Below are positions 22,225 through 34,655 of a stretch of 64,000 nt of DNA, in pieces (the first letter of the stretch is position 1; each line of letters starts with the position of its first letter). The notes under the pieces are model-generated. The model saw nothing but the letters and a program-made list of their open reading frames with translations, was not told where the DNA came from and made no database searches. Where the stretch lies: assembly GCA_948474755.1 (NCBI GenBank), contig CAOLHI010000150.1, positions 744,001-808,000 of the forward strand. Direction: 5' to 3'. The position numbers and the translations under genes are program-made. The stretch comes from Ctenosaura bakeri (taxonomy: Eukaryota; Chordata; Lepidosauria; Squamata; Iguanidae).

Positions 22225-24020
22225 GTTTTCAGCAATTAAAGTAAGCTGATGCCAAAGAGAAAGGAGGAGAGAGAAACTGGGGCATTTTAGAAGCAGCTGA
22301 AAAAGTGGAATGTTAGATGATTAATTGGGACTGTCCCTTCTTTCTAGCCATAAAAAAAAAAGACATATAAAGACATAAATGCATGAAATTACTCTGATAC
22401 TGATGCAATAACGAAAACAAATATCTCACTATCCTTTGGCAAAGAGAAATGTATTTTCAAGACAGGACTTACATGCCTATTTCCTGTTGCACACCCCCCA
22501 CCCTAGTCTCCATCTTGTGCTTTATAAACAAACTGCGGAAATTTGGGACTGAAAATATATATAGGAGTGTATGCAGGGAACGTTTCTGTGGGCAAACAGT
22601 TGGGTCTTCACAGGACTCTGGCTTATTGTGACCTCTGAACACAACCTGTGACTGCTTCAGTTTCAACAGCAGTTATTTGCAAAGTATATGTACTTTTATC
22701 TCATGCTGCTTGGCAGTCTGATTTTTCTAAGGGGGTGTTGGAGTGTTTCATTTCAAAATATGTAGAACCCTTTCCCTGAAACTTTTGACTGTACTCAACT
22801 GAGCAGTTGCTTTGTCATTGAGATTAGCCATGCATTTCTGTTGAAGTCAATAGCTAAATTCTGAATGACTTTCTTGGGTCAGGCTTGGGCCTGTAGTTAG
22901 GTGAATATTTCCCATAACAGTTAGTTAAATGTCATGTAAGTAAAGGTAATAGCGTAGCAGATGCCCAATTACCCATTCTGCTTATTGACATAGGAGGTGC
23001 CAAAGCCAATGCAGGCTTGCTTTGGGGGAAAAAAATCTCATTTAGGAACTACAATTATTACATTCGTTTATCTGAGGCATGAGAGCTAACTGTTTATTTA
23101 CTTATTAAGTCAAGAGCTTCTCCTGACCTATTTTGTTACAGAATAACTTAAAGAAATAAAAAATAATGATTTTCCTGAGCTATTTACTCTGCCCTACAAC
23201 AATAAAAACAGTAGTAGTAATACCAGAGTTTTGTTTTCTTTCTTTTTCTTCTTTTACAAAAATTCAGAACATTTTTGTCTCATTCTGATGGAAGGGTCAC
23301 CTCTGATGAGGGAAAGGTCAGAACAAATGACTACAAACTTGAATGACTAGTTTTTCTTAGACCATCCACATCCCTATTGACTGACCTATTCAACTATCCA
23401 TGTAAGGTTACTGCTGAGTGCTTGTTTGTATCTCTCCATGAAAATTAATCTGCTGTGTCTACCTAAAAAAGGAACTAGCAAACACTGTTCTTATACAGTT
23501 TGGAGTTGTCCTTTAACAGGTTCTTTTGTTCCAACTTTTGCCACAAAATGTTCTAGACGTGTTTCAAATTATTATGGGCCTCTCGGTGCTTTGCAATCTG
23601 ATCTGCTTTGTCTTTCAATTCATTTGAAAAAGAATCTGAATGAAAAACAAAAATAAGCAACATTCATATACAGAAATTGTTGTTGACTGAGTGAGGCCAA
23701 TTACCCAGAGACCTAAATGGCCTTGTACTAGATGGTTATAAAACTCTGAGTTGTCTTGGTTGTACACCCTTAGGTCCTGGTAATGACCAACACTAAAGGA
23801 CTTCTCTGGTCACTAAAAATAATGAAGCTCTAAAAGGTCACAGGCTTCATGAATGTTGTTAGCAGACTATATGAAAAGGAAGAACTTGTTTTTAAATGCA
23901 GCAACATCATATAATATTGGGGAAAAATCAGGTTCTCTCTAATAAAGTGCTCTTTGTAATTTAAAGGAGGCCTGTAAAACCTGTGATTCATCAAGAGTTA
24001 ACCATCAGATACCTAGACTA
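22225..24020. other. unassigned non-coding stretch
   Basis: AT-rich DNA with A and T runs (22350-22361, 23031-23036). No coding or transposon signature recognised. Confidence 0.5.
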
Positions 24021-24440
24021 GGGTCCTTTCTGTAACTCGCATCTTTGTGGAGTTGGGGTGCGGGGATTTCCGGAGCAGCCTCTAGTGAGGGGCTCTCGTG
24101 TCCTGGTTCCTTCAGCTCTGCAGCTGTTGCCTGCTCACACAAGACCCCCTCCTCTTCCTTCCACAGTGCAGCCTGGGAATTTCCCAGACTGCGCTGGGGC
24201 AGGAAACGCAAGCGCCATGGCTCCAGAGCTCTGCACGCATGGCAAGTGTGCACAGTGCCCCAGAGCGATGCACAATCATGCACCATTTTTGGCTCACAGC
24301 CGAAAATGAAAAAGTGCATGATCGGTGCCTGCCAGACCCTGGAGCATTGCATGATTGCGAGTGTGTTGTGTGGACCGCTCCTTGCAGTCATGCAATGCTC
24401 GAGGGGCCCTTTCGCATGGCAAATGCAGTGCAAAAGGGCC
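24021..24440. mobile_element. large GC-rich MITE, second PIF/Harbinger-like subfamily
   Basis: The ends (GGGTCCTTTCTG and the complement of GCAAAAGGGCC) are diverged inverted repeats; the flanks CTA and TAA no longer match exactly. The interior ('ccctcctcttccttccacag', 'aaaatgaaaaagtgc') is shared with 60870-61286 in the same orientation, and more distantly with 40815-41228. Open frames of 124-142 codons across it on both strands are not genes. Confidence 0.7.
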
Positions 24441-24750
24441 TAAAGGAAGACACCTGTGTTGGAGTTAGGTAGGGAAAAGGTAGGTGGCATGCCAGATATG
24501 AGTTGCAACCAATGGAGTGTCTGAAAACCAGTGGTCTTTAGCATAGGAGGACAGTCATATTATCTCCCCAACTAACTAATCACACTTGTTATTAGCATTG
24601 AATTTTCTTCCTGTATTAGCCATTATGTGGGTCTCCTGATAAGACTTACTTGAAACTGGCCTTCTTGGCAGTTGTCCTTTTGGTGTATACAGCAGAGATC
24701 TGGTGCTTGGTACAAAATTCTCCAGTTTGAACATGCAATATGTGTCAGAA

Positions 24751-24793
24751 ATGTAGCTTAGCGGACTGCTAAATGTAGCTTAGTGGACTGCTG
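24751..24793. repeat. two-copy tandem repeat, period 22 bp
   Basis: ATGTAGCTTAGCGGACTGCT is repeated after 22 bases with one substitution (C to T). Confidence 0.85.
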
Positions 24794-25109
24794 AATGAAA
24801 CTTCAAGTTTTTGCTTTCTCTTTGCAATGGTAAAATGAAGAAATGGTCTCAGTTATATTCTCTTCTTACCTTCCCAGATCAACTGGGAAGAAACATGAGA
24901 ACAAGCTTGGGTATTTCTTTCCCTTTTTGTTGTACCACTACTAAGAGGAATTCAAGCCCATCACACGTGAGAGAGGCAGAGGGCTCACTATCTTGAATGG
25001 AGGCAACTTGTCTCTCAACTGCGTTGAGAGAGTAGACTGCTTCTCAATCCATGGGGGTTATGCTACGGCTTGGCTGGAGAACATAGCAAAGTGCTCAGCT
25101 TCAAAGAGG

Positions 25110-25132
25110 TGGCAGTGGCAGTGGCAGTGGCA
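25110..25132. repeat. (GGCAGT)n short tandem repeat
   Basis: Four near-perfect hexamer units. Confidence 0.85.
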
Positions 25133-26049
25133 ACCTTCTGCTGGGAGGTCTCCCTGGGAGAAAGACTCTCCTTACAACTCTGTCTTGGCTGAGGTCTCAG
25201 GCAGCAGCAGAAACATATAAGCTGCAATGCTGGCAAAACACACTGTTGAGAACTGTTGGGAGTGACAACCTTTGCATGCTTTAATTAACTGGCTAGTTAG
25301 TTTGCATGTCTATTGTAGGCATAGAGGGGACAGCCTAGAGTAAACATTCTGTTGTTTGGTCACCACCCACTTCCCCTTGTATGTTCTCTTCCTCTTCCCT
25401 TTTTGTTCTTCGGCTTCCCTGCAAGCATGTGGTCTTGGATCCTCCAGCAAGCATGCTTTCTTGTAAGTATGGGAGTTAATATTTTCATCTTACCTTCCTT
25501 CGAGAATTTGAACCTGTGTAAATTGTGCACAAGATTATGTGAGTAAATCCTTTTTATATATTTTTAACCAAACTGTTTGTGTTTATTTTGAGCTAGATTA
25601 AGTGTGTCTGGGTGGAGATGATGAAATGGGGCTGCTAATCTGTTCAACTTCAGTTTGTGCATTTACCAAATACTCTGCTGATTTGGAGACATTACTAAAA
25701 ATCTCTCAATTCCCCAGCAAGAACAATGCTGCTTTTGAGTTTCAGGCTAGCTTTTCTTTGCATCTGGAAACCTTTGTGACTTGGTATACTTTGTCTGACC
25801 CTTGAAATGTGCTGGTGTTCCCTCTTTGTATATCTCTATGTGATTCCTGTTCTGGTTAAAGCTGACACTGTTATATGACACAGCACTTTCTTTTTTACCT
25901 TGGATCTGTTGACTTTGTCTTTGGGTAACCCTTACCCGCTTTGTCTACTAACTATGTGTGGAGTTACTGGCTTTAACTATGGACTGCTTGATCCTTGCTA
26001 CTGGAATTTGTCTACTTGGAACCAGAGTGCCCTTCTTCCTCCCAGATCA

Positions 26050-26125
26050 TGATTGATCAGATAAAGTGAGCTGGAATCCACAAAAGTCTATGTCAAATAA
26101 AATATGCTAGTATTTTAAGATGCTA
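26050..26125 (+). mobile_element. tail of a widely dispersed reptile repeat
   Basis: The phrases 'agctggaatccacaaaagtc', 'caaataaaatatgctagt' and 'aagatgctacaag' match, from memory, a repeat tail common in turtles and squamates (usually 'cacgaaagcttatgc' ... 'aaggtgccacaag'). Its class is not known to me. Confidence 0.45.
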
Positions 26126-26187
26126 CAAGAAGGATGCTAACCTGCCCTTCAACAAATAAGCTTGACTGTCCTGACCTTAAAGGTTGT

Positions 26188-26438
26188 GAGCTGATGATTG
26201 TTGCTGCCTCTTTTTGACTTATGGCAACTCTAAGGTGACTTATGGTTTTTGATTTATGGCAACTCTGAGGTGAGCCCAGCATGTTGATGGTGGGGTTCAG
26301 AGGGGCTTTGCCATTGCCTTCCTCTGAGGTTGAAAATATGTCATTTCTCCAATGGCTCTCCTTGGCCAGGTTGGGATTTGAACTCTCACAGAGTCCTGAG
26401 TCCAACACTCACACCATTACACCATGCTGGCTGTCACT
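26188..26438 (-). mobile_element. Sauria-type SINE
   Basis: On the minus strand it has the tRNA-like head ending in 'gccagcatggtgtaatggtg', a box B-like 'gttcaaatcc'-related motif, the conserved middle and a Bov-B-like tail. The tail part is duplicated ('cttatggcaactctaaggtg' and 'tttatggcaactctgaggtg'), an internal duplication specific to this copy. Confidence 0.85.
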
Positions 26439-26828
26439 AGTTGGTGATATATCCCCATATAGTTTCATAAAAAATCTTCAATACTTGAAGGATTCCTTTT
26501 GCATCTGCTGCTTTTCTTGTACGTATGATCATTACAGGTTATGCATTTTTCTTGTACATACAATCATTTGAAATTAGGAATAATTTAAGGCATCATGTTA
26601 TTTCTGATCAGAAATTCTTTTATTATTGGAGTTAGGTGTACTCATAAATATGGAACTTTTTGTTGAAAAATGTAATGTGAATGTACATGACAAAAAAAAA
26701 AAAACTCAGTTATGCAAAACTGTTCTCTTATTTCACCAGATCACTTGTAGATACTTTCCAACATATTCCCATTGTATACTCTTCCATCCTTCAAGCCAAT
26801 GATCTCTAGCTCCTGTTTTTTTCATATA

Positions 26829-28075
26829 CAGTCTGCCCTGCACATTTGTGGGTTTCACTTTTGCAGATTTGATTATTTATGAATTATTTGCTATTGCCTC
26901 TGCTGCCTCCCTTTGCCATTTTTAATAGGGAATGCAAGCGTTGCGAGATTGAGAAACTGCAAAAGAGGCTTGTAAGTCCCTATTAAAAATGGTGTGGTGC
27001 AGCAGTTGAGGTGTCAGTAATGTTACCCCACTGGCATACCCTGTCCTGGGGAATATAAATTTGATATTAAATATGCCCGCCATGCCAGAGAGGTTGCCTG
27101 AATGGGCACGTAGACAAAGAAGTCAAATGACCAAAAATAGGTCAGTTCAGGAAAATCCCCAGCCATGTTCCCCTAGGGGACCTCAAGCTAAACACGTCCA
27201 CGTGGACAAAAAGTTTTCAGCCAAGGAATAGCCAACTTGAGTGGATTATTGGGTGTTCCCCAGGTTGAGCAACTCCAGCGTTAGTAAACCCTGCACTGCA
27301 TCTGCATAAGCCAATCATGTAGACTACCAAGGTGCTATTGTGCAGCATTTCTCCCTTTATTTTGGCCACTGTTCTTCCCAGGAGAGGGCTTGCCCTCAAG
27401 ATACATTCTGCCCTATAAGTAGTCCCAGCTTTTGAAGGTCTCTTCAGAGAACTCCCTGCCACGCTAGCAGACTGGCACTTTGTTAGTTGAGTGATCCCCT
27501 CAGCCACTTCTCTTTGCTGAGTTCCATTCTTCTCACTGCTTCCCAGACTGAAGACTTCAGGATAGGTGCAGTATCACTGCCTTTACATCCTCTCTGCTGA
27601 ATCCCCTATCAATTTTCACCGATTTCCTTTCTTAATAGGCCTTGTGTGTGTGAGTGAGTAAGTCCGTTGGTGCATGAGACCACATTTATTAATAAAATCC
27701 AGTTATTGGTACGTTTGATTTTTCACTTGGTCTGACCCTCTAAAAATTGGGTAAAAGATCCTGCTGGGTTACCCTGCCCCTTGTTTGGCTACAGCCAGTG
27801 CTCCACTAATTTCCCCAATCTTTGCATTTCTGGAGCAAATTATGGTGTCCCCCATAGGACCCCAACAAGTCAGGGTGACAGTAAGCTCCACTAGCTACCC
27901 ACTTCTGCCTTATGAAGGAACCCTGATGCCTCAAAAGAATCTGTGGGTTGAATATGGTGATCATACTTTTCGTGTGTGTTAAATATGATTTGGGAGGGCC
28001 TAGAGGTGTTCATCATTGTTCCACTTTCATGGGAGTCCTGTGTCCCTAACCCTAGCTAATACAGAGGGATGACTG
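26829..28075. mobile_element. Tigger-like DNA transposon split by a solo LTR
   Basis: The left end CAGTCTGCCCTGCACA follows TA (26827-26828). The right end ...AGAGGGATGACTG precedes TA (28076-28077). About 190 bp remain on each side of the LTR. The interior has 'ttgccatttttaatagg' and its near complement 'cctattaaaaatggtg', so the left half itself contains a hairpin. No transposase frame. Confidence 0.7.
27021..27880 (+). mobile_element. solo LTR of a class I-like endogenous retrovirus (family A-related)
   Basis: 860 bp with TGTTACC...GGGTGACA ends and a perfect 4-bp duplication GTAA (27017-27020 and 27881-27884). AATAAA is at 27691-27696, followed by 'aaaagatcctgctgggttacc' and 'ccagtgctccactaatttcccc', which align with the 3' part of the LTR at 18205-19056; the upstream (U3) part is different. 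No internal genes remain. Confidence 0.9.
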
Positions 28076-28077
28076 TA

Positions 28078-30423
28078 TATCGTTGCCAATCAACTCAACT
28101 GAATCCACATTTCCAAACCTTGGCTGAGGTCCTACTTTGAGAGACTTAACTATGAAAACATAGCAATATATCAGCAGCTGTGTCTCCCAATGCTAACACC
28201 CCAAATCTATCTTTTAATCAGTGCAACCCCCACATGGACATGAAAAGGGAGGGTGAGTGGGGGAATGCATCCTACTGTTTTTTGGTAGCTGGATGTGTTA
28301 AGAGATATTTTTGGGGGGGCGGGGCTGTTGATTGTTGCATGGTCAGAAGAGACTTCTAATCTGTGCAATGACTGTAAAAGTGAATTCTGATAGTATAAGT
28401 CAGATGTATGCCATTATAATTCATGAACAGGGTATTAGCTTATATTTGGAGTCTCTTATGGTTTGATTTCAAAATATCTGAAATTAGCATATGTGATTCC
28501 CAGTGTTGATATCCAGTTCCACATTTGAGATTATAAATGGAGTTCTTGCCCATTTCATGGCTTCCGATACTTATCAGAAGGTACAGGTTGCTCTGTGAAG
28601 TGGCTTGAAGGATTTGAACCTTTTTAGTCCTCTAGTTCCTTGTGTACATTAAGAAAATCACCACCGTGTACAAGGGCCTTGTAAAAGTCAGATTTGGCCC
28701 AGAGTAAGGTTTAAGTCTTCTGGTGTGACAGTGGAGGTCCAAGAGATATATCCATTGAACTTCAAGTCACTTCTAGGTTATATTGTATGGGGGAATATTT
28801 GAAAACATTAATTGCATTTGTACTTGCAAAGACATTAAATATAAGTTTTCTGACACTCTGGACCTGTACTCTACAGTCCAGTTCAGAAAAACTTTTATGA
28901 TATGCTCTTAATTGTGACAAATGAAAAGCGAATGATATATGGTATTTTCAAGAAGCCACAAGAAATATATGTTGGCACAGTTTTCCTACTTTCCTACTGC
29001 TAATAAGCACAGGGGGCAATTTATTAATTAATTTATGTTGCTATTCCTTCTTCATTTTAGGTACTACCCCTAAATTGTCAACTAAAAGATTTTTGCTGCT
29101 AATTATATACAGCAGCAATGGTTCTGAAAAATTTGAAATGGATTGTAGATTTATAAAAGTATGTTTGCATATACTTCTGAATAGGAAAGTCTTTAGTAAC
29201 TGTAGCAATCATCCCTCTTGGAAAAACAAAACAAAACAAACATTCTGGGCTCTCTGTTTCCAGCAAGTCTCAAAAATGCATCTTCCTCTCATTTTTATTT
29301 TTAGGATATGTTCTCTTTGTATGTTTTGCCATTGTATAGAGAAACAATATCCCTTTTGAGCACCAATTGTACATGCATACGAATAGAGTGGGTAAACAGC
29401 ATGATTTCTCCTCTAATATGCCTTAAATATGTCCACTGTAAGTTTCTCCAATACTGCTGTGTTGAATTAAAGTGGACTCATCCTGATAGAGATCACAATC
29501 AGCTGAAGTCTGGTTGGTAACATTTGATCCTTCATTCTGGTTGTGGAGGTTCGTGACTTTGCAGTGTTGTCAAGGATATTTTGCATTGCAGCAAACTAGT
29601 CTGGTTCAGGAAGTCTCAGGGATTTTCTGACTTCTCTTCTTTCAGGTCAATACTCTGCAGGGGGTCTTTATTTCTTTAACACGGTGTTCCCTGACTCCAG
29701 TTGCTCACTGATTTGTAAGGAATTGAAGCAGATATTTAATGATCACTTTACACACATGCACATCTTAAAGGGGAGAAGGAATGAAGTCACTTGGTGTTTT
29801 TCTTTTCTCTTGGAACATATATACTGCCCAAGAGAGCAACAATTATGGAAAAGTAAATGTTATAAACCTGAGACTTGTGTATGATGATCGTAGCTCTGTC
29901 ATTATGGGCAAGTAAAAAGGCTGAACACATGGGTGATCATCTGTTTTACTTGCCATGTCTCTTCTGACCATTTATAGAGGGAAATAATACATCCTATGTC
30001 CTTAGAACCCTAGCTTAACAGGTTGGTTCTGTCTCAAATAAATAAATGGAATGTTCCATATGAAAACGATCCCATGGAAATCTCAGAGCACTAGGAATGT
30101 GTTTAAAACAGGATATAGTAATATACTGGCTCACATTTGCTTCCTGTCTGCAGCTAAGGAAATAAAATTTTAAATTTTGTGGCTGCTTGTATTAGACTTT
30201 CACCATAACTACTGATTTACACAGAGTAAGCAAAAAGACAGGTTTGTGTCCCAAGAAACGTACAGTTTAAATTTTACCACAGTTATAGAAAGAGTTGCCT
30301 GTACTGAATAAAGCAAATGTATACATGACTCATTGGAAAAAACCAGAATGCTGGGAAAATTGCAGGTAATAGAGAAAAAGAACAACTACATTGCAGGTGG
30401 GTTGACTTAATCAGCCATATCTG
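28078..30423. other. unassigned non-coding stretch
   Basis: AT-rich DNA with a G run (28312-28319). No repeat or gene that I recognise; open frames at 29075-29520 are AT-rich and without family resemblance. Confidence 0.5.
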
Positions 30424-31475
30424 AATTTGCAAGACCTAAGCAGGGCTGTTAATACCAGGGCTTCTTGGAGATGTTGTCACCATACCATACATCCTCAATC
30501 TGTGGTACAGTATGATTGACTATAAATACTGCTTATGTGGCAGGAAATAAATATAAATTTTACACTTATGGCTGAAAGGAATGTGGCAACGAAAGAAGTT
30601 TCAAAGCTAGGACAAAGGACCTCAGCATGGCCAGGTGATAAGTTCGGAAGGATTAGTCATAGAGCTTGATCTGATGAATTTTAGATGGTCCTCTAAAGTA
30701 CCCAAGCCTAGAGAACAATAGTGAGCAAAGCTGCTTGAAGGAGCAACTGAAAGGTTGACATCCTGTTACCTTTTCCCATGGAAACAGTCCTTTTGTTCCC
30801 TCACCCTTCCAATCATTAAGAGGCAATTGTGACTTTCCTCAATGCTTTGTCACCTGCTGCAAAGACAATCAGAACCTTCCAGATCCCTTTGTCAGCTCTG
30901 CTAGACAGCAATTAACATACTCCCCTCATTGCAGAAAAAGAGTATTTTAACCTTGGCTTAGTCCATGATGTTTTGCTAGTGCTTTGGACACACATTGGCA
31001 TGTTATGTTGTGTGAGGGCCCTCGGATTCAAGTTTGTTGTATTGCCTTCAGACTCCCCCAGTCTGAGACATCTCACTTTGATCCTCTGCTGCTTGAGGAA
31101 GAGTAACTATCACCCACTTCACCCCAAACTCTCGCTATCCAATCTTTCTCTCTTTTACCTTTGCTAGCCTTGTGTGGTTCGTGAGACTGTTTGATTGTTT
31201 GCATGTGTTTGTGAATTCTCTCAGTAAAAACATTCTTTTGACTTTCAATTAGTGTCTCTGCATTAGTACCGGTATCCAAAGGTGAAAATATCCCACAGTT
31301 ACCCCTTCTTGCAGGCCATCTCTTGAGCTATAATTTCCCACCTTTCCACAGAGTCATTGGCATTGCAGGTGGACCCCTGAGTCATCCACCTTTTGAAGTA
31401 ACAGTGTCTATTCGTAGGGCTGCTATAAGTCAAAGCTGCCTTGACAGCACATAACACAATAACAAATACTTGTTA
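30424..31475 (+). mobile_element. 5S rRNA-derived SINE split by a solo LTR
   Basis: 30424-30471 has a diverged 5S-like segment ('gacctaagcagggctg', 'aataccagggcttcttgg'). After the LTR, 31400-31470 has a SINE-like tail ('ctgctataagtcaaagctgc', 'ttgacagcacataacac'). The pieces are in the same orientation and so are probably one element, but the middle is diverged. Confidence 0.5.
30472..31313 (+). mobile_element. solo LTR (family B)
   Basis: 842 bp with TG...CA ends. It aligns, in the opposite orientation, with the LTR at 37106-38938 once the insertion there is removed: 'ctctaaagtacccaagcct' occurs in both, as do 'ggtgaaaa(t/g)atccca' and 'gttacccc' near the 3' end. A weak polyadenylation signal AGTAAA is at 31222-31227. 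No exact target-site duplication is readable (GGAGA against GGCCA), so the boundaries are probable rather than proven. Confidence 0.7.
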
Positions 31476-31774
31476 TCAGTCTTACCCTGAATTATATGGT
31501 GGTGGTAGTCACTGTAGAGTTATGGCTGATGACATGTTTCTATTTTATCTCCCTGTGGGAAAGACTAGTGGTAGTTATGCTTTTTCCTTTCTTTTTGCAG
31601 CTGTTGTTCATTGCTACTGCAGTTATACCTTTCCTGCCACTTTCTGAAACCTCAGTTTCTCTACTTGTTCCTTGTAGCTATGTAGATGATGGAGAATGCT
31701 AATTAGAGGATGAAAATTGTGGTTTTCTATTCCTTTCCTCCAGTAAGACCAGCTTTTGGTAGAACATTTCTGAT

Positions 31775-31842
31775 CTTAAATTCGAACCCTGGTCTCACAA
31801 TTGTAGTTCGACACTAAAACCCCAGCACCACAGTGGCTTCTT
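31775..31842 (-). mobile_element. tRNA-like 5' fragment of a SINE
   Basis: On the minus strand 'agaccagggttcgaattta' contains an intact box B-like GGTTCGAATT, preceded by a head 'gccactgtggtgctgg'. The body and tail are missing. Confidence 0.6.
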
Positions 31843-32095
31843 TTGAAATTACCTTTATTATTTTGCAGTGCTAGCTACTGTATAGTTATGATTGATGACA
31901 GACTTCTATATTTTTTTGTCCTGATGAAAAAAAAAAGGTGCATGCTCTTTCTCTCTCTTTTTGTAAGATACTTAGATGAGAATAGACAGATTGAGGACTG
32001 ACTCATTTTAATTCTCTGCTGAAATCAACTAATCAGGCATCTCGGGAACTGTACTTCAAGAAAGTAGATTAAAGCTTTTTAGCACATACGTCTAA

Positions 32096-32551
32096 GGCCA
32101 TTTCTGCATGGGCTAATAGAAAAGGTGCAGAGCGTCCTCCAGGGAGGACGTCTGCATCTGGGAGCAGACTGGGTTGGATCTACTTAACATAGATCCGCAC
32201 CTCAGCCCGCTCCAGAATGACCCCAAGTGGTGGTCAAGCATGCTTTTGAAAGACAGCTTAAAACAGCTCTTTCAAAAGCACGGAGTGCGTCATTCCGTGC
32301 CCAGTCTCCGGTGCGGATTTGTAATCTCGTACCAGTGTGAACCTGCAATCTACTGGAGGTGGGCTTTAGGCTGGCAAGCTTCTGTGGTTGGTCGAGACCC
32401 TCGACCAACCAGAAGCTGCCATTTTCATCTCCGAAGTAGTGTGGAGCGACAAGCATGCACTGCTCCGGAGCAGCGTGGACCAAACCGGGGGGCCAAGAAG
32501 TCCGGTAAGTAGCGGCACGGGGCGATTCCCTTGCCCCATGCAGAAATAGCC
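32096..32551. mobile_element. large GC-rich MITE, PIF/Harbinger-like
   Basis: Inverted ends GGCCATTTCTGCATGGG are flanked by a perfect TAA duplication (32093-32095 and 32552-32554). The interior is the reverse complement of the family member at 21778-22221 (shared 'tgctccggagcagcg' block, shared 'ggttggtcgag' block). The open frames of 93 and 112 codons here are not genes. Confidence 0.85.
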
Positions 32552-32554
32552 TAA

Positions 32555-34526
32555 GTGCATTACTAAACTACAAATCTTTCTTTAAATATAATGTTTATTA
32601 ATTTTTCATATCATACCCAAGCACTGTTATCGATAATGATATGAATATAGTTACAGAGCCAATCCAGTACTAAACTATAAAGCTCAGGCTTCATTAAGAT
32701 GGGATTGTGACAATTAACATGGTATGAGATTGATATAACTGTGTAGTGCAGATATACATAAAATCTGTTGTAGAAGTTATGATATGAGACAAAATATAAA
32801 ATCATTATGCTGCCCAATTTAATTTTAAGAAATAACCTGCTACAATGAGTGGAATTCCATCTGTGATTGACATTATATTTTAGGTTAATAAAAACTGCAG
32901 TGCATCCTATGGATCTTTGCATTGGCATTACATTGGTAATAAAGGGTTAAAGTGACAACCTCGAAATGTGAACACTAAGACAGTTTAGGGGGGCATAGAA
33001 GGTGATGGTGATATTTGCCTGCACTTGGAGTAGCCCTCAAGATATTGGACTGCAATTATCAAAAGCCCCAACTAGCCTAACGAATGGTGAGGGTTGCTGG
33101 AGTTTCAGTCAAACAATATCTCTAGTAGGTTGCGTGATTGTCACCTCATCAGATAGTAATGATATCCTTAATTTAATTACATGTTGTAATAAGGCATAGA
33201 TAGTGTGTGTAAAAGTGGTTAGTTACAGATGTAGTTTCAAAGTCTCAAAGTAGCTATATATATATTACTTTTTTAGAAGTAGCTGTTTAATTCCACACCT
33301 TTCAAATTGAACTAAAAAGTTATCTTTTTAAAATAACATGAACCAGCATTTGATATGTGATATTCCTTCTCACCATGTAGTGAAGCCATACCTCTCAAAT
33401 TAGAAAACTAACTTAAAAGTTACTGAACCACTACAAAATACAGGGTTCAATTTACAATAATAGTGTAATTTAAATAAAAACTGATTACAAGTAACTTGTT
33501 ACTTAACACTAATCAAGTCTTTGACCTATTTCCAATCAGTATTTTTCCCCTATTCTCAATGACTACCAGCCATGAAGCCCCAACTTTCCTAAAGTAATTG
33601 TTGAGAGCTGAGACAGAAGGCCATTAATTGTGACATTTACTCTGAACTTTAGAAAATACTGGAGTTTTCTTCATCAACTTTTCACTGAAGATTTTTTTTC
33701 TTTCGAATGACTTCTTTTTATTCAGTTTTCAAAACAGGATTTTGTTAAAAGATAAGCAGTTCTGAAGACAGCACATAGTATACATTTAGCAGTCATCTCA
33801 TTCTAATAGCTTGCTTGCCTTTATGTTTCTTACTTGTAAATTAGTTGCTTTCCACATTAGTGAATTAAATAGAACTCATTAATAACAATTACAGCACAGA
33901 ATTGGCAAGAAGAAACTTGTGGGTTATGACTCCATCACATGGGGTTTATTTGGCCATCAATTTATTAAAATTTCATGGGGAGGATAATAAAAATTCTAGG
34001 TGGACTAAGAATTGTCAGGTTTCATTACTTTGTCTATCTGTCCTGCAATGAGGGAATTTGGCCTTGCCATATACATCTGAGCACAGCACAATTTGCATGG
34101 GCTCTCAGGGTAAGTCGGGACTGTTTGGGGTGGGGGAAAACCACTACAGCTAGTTGTGTGAGGTAAGTATCCCCTCTCGTAGTGGCAGTAGAAACCTGGA
34201 CCACAAAGCTCCTTCATGGCAGACTCATCTGTACCCTTCAGCATTGTTGCCAAGTAAGCTATTGGTTTCAGGATCAGTGCAGCCCTGCCGTATCGTACCA
34301 AGTCCCCCTTTATTCATCTACCTGCCAAGCATCATGACTTCGGTCTACAAGATAATTCTGTTATCTGTGCCTGCCTTTCTGATTTCAGGCTGTGCCTCCA
34401 GCTGCTCATGGCTTTAGCATTTTTAACTTCTTCCCAGGTTTCCAGTCCAATGCTTCCAGACAATTTTCCTAAACTATACAAGGTAGCCTCCAAGTGAATG
34501 TTTCCTGAATCCTCTCTCCTTCTAAG
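32555..34526. other. unassigned AT-rich stretch
   Basis: Contains the MITE remnant at 33018-33120 and otherwise nothing recognised. 33240-33500 is very AT-rich; 33590-33960 is free of repeat signatures. Confidence 0.45.
33018..33120. mobile_element. old hAT-like palindromic MITE
   Basis: 'gccctcaagatattggactg' with 'ttgctggagtttcagtc' is the diverged inverted pattern of the same small family as 10190, 34527 and 62618. Confidence 0.45.
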
Positions 34527-34655
34527 GCAGGCCTGGGAGTTGTGCAGCCATCCAGATGCTGATGGACCACAAATCCCAGCATTCCTGGCCATGCTATACA
34601 ATGAGGGATGATGGGAGTTGCAATCCAGCAATATCCAGAGGACCACACAATTCCT
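34527..34655. mobile_element. hAT-like palindromic MITE
   Basis: The left arm has 'ccatccagatgctgatgg' and 'accacaaatcccagcattcc'; the right arm has 'gatgggagttgcaatccagc' and 'atccagaggacc'. The arms are inverted copies around 'ggccatgctatac', the typical layout of this reptile family. Confidence 0.65.

Larger units (their letters stand above)
24441..26187. other. unassigned stretch with short tandem repeats
   Basis: Includes the two-copy 22-bp repeat at 24751-24793 and a (GGCAGT)n run at 25110-25132. 25240-25560 is T/C-rich and then shows 'gtgagtaaatcctttttata', reminiscent of an LTR R-U5 region, but I could not find matching ends. Confidence 0.4.

Noticed and set aside
24005..24472. Overlapping open frames of 124-142 codons on both strands
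   Set aside because: All fall in the MITE at 24021-24440 and recur as shorter frames in its relative at 60870-61286; composition artefact.
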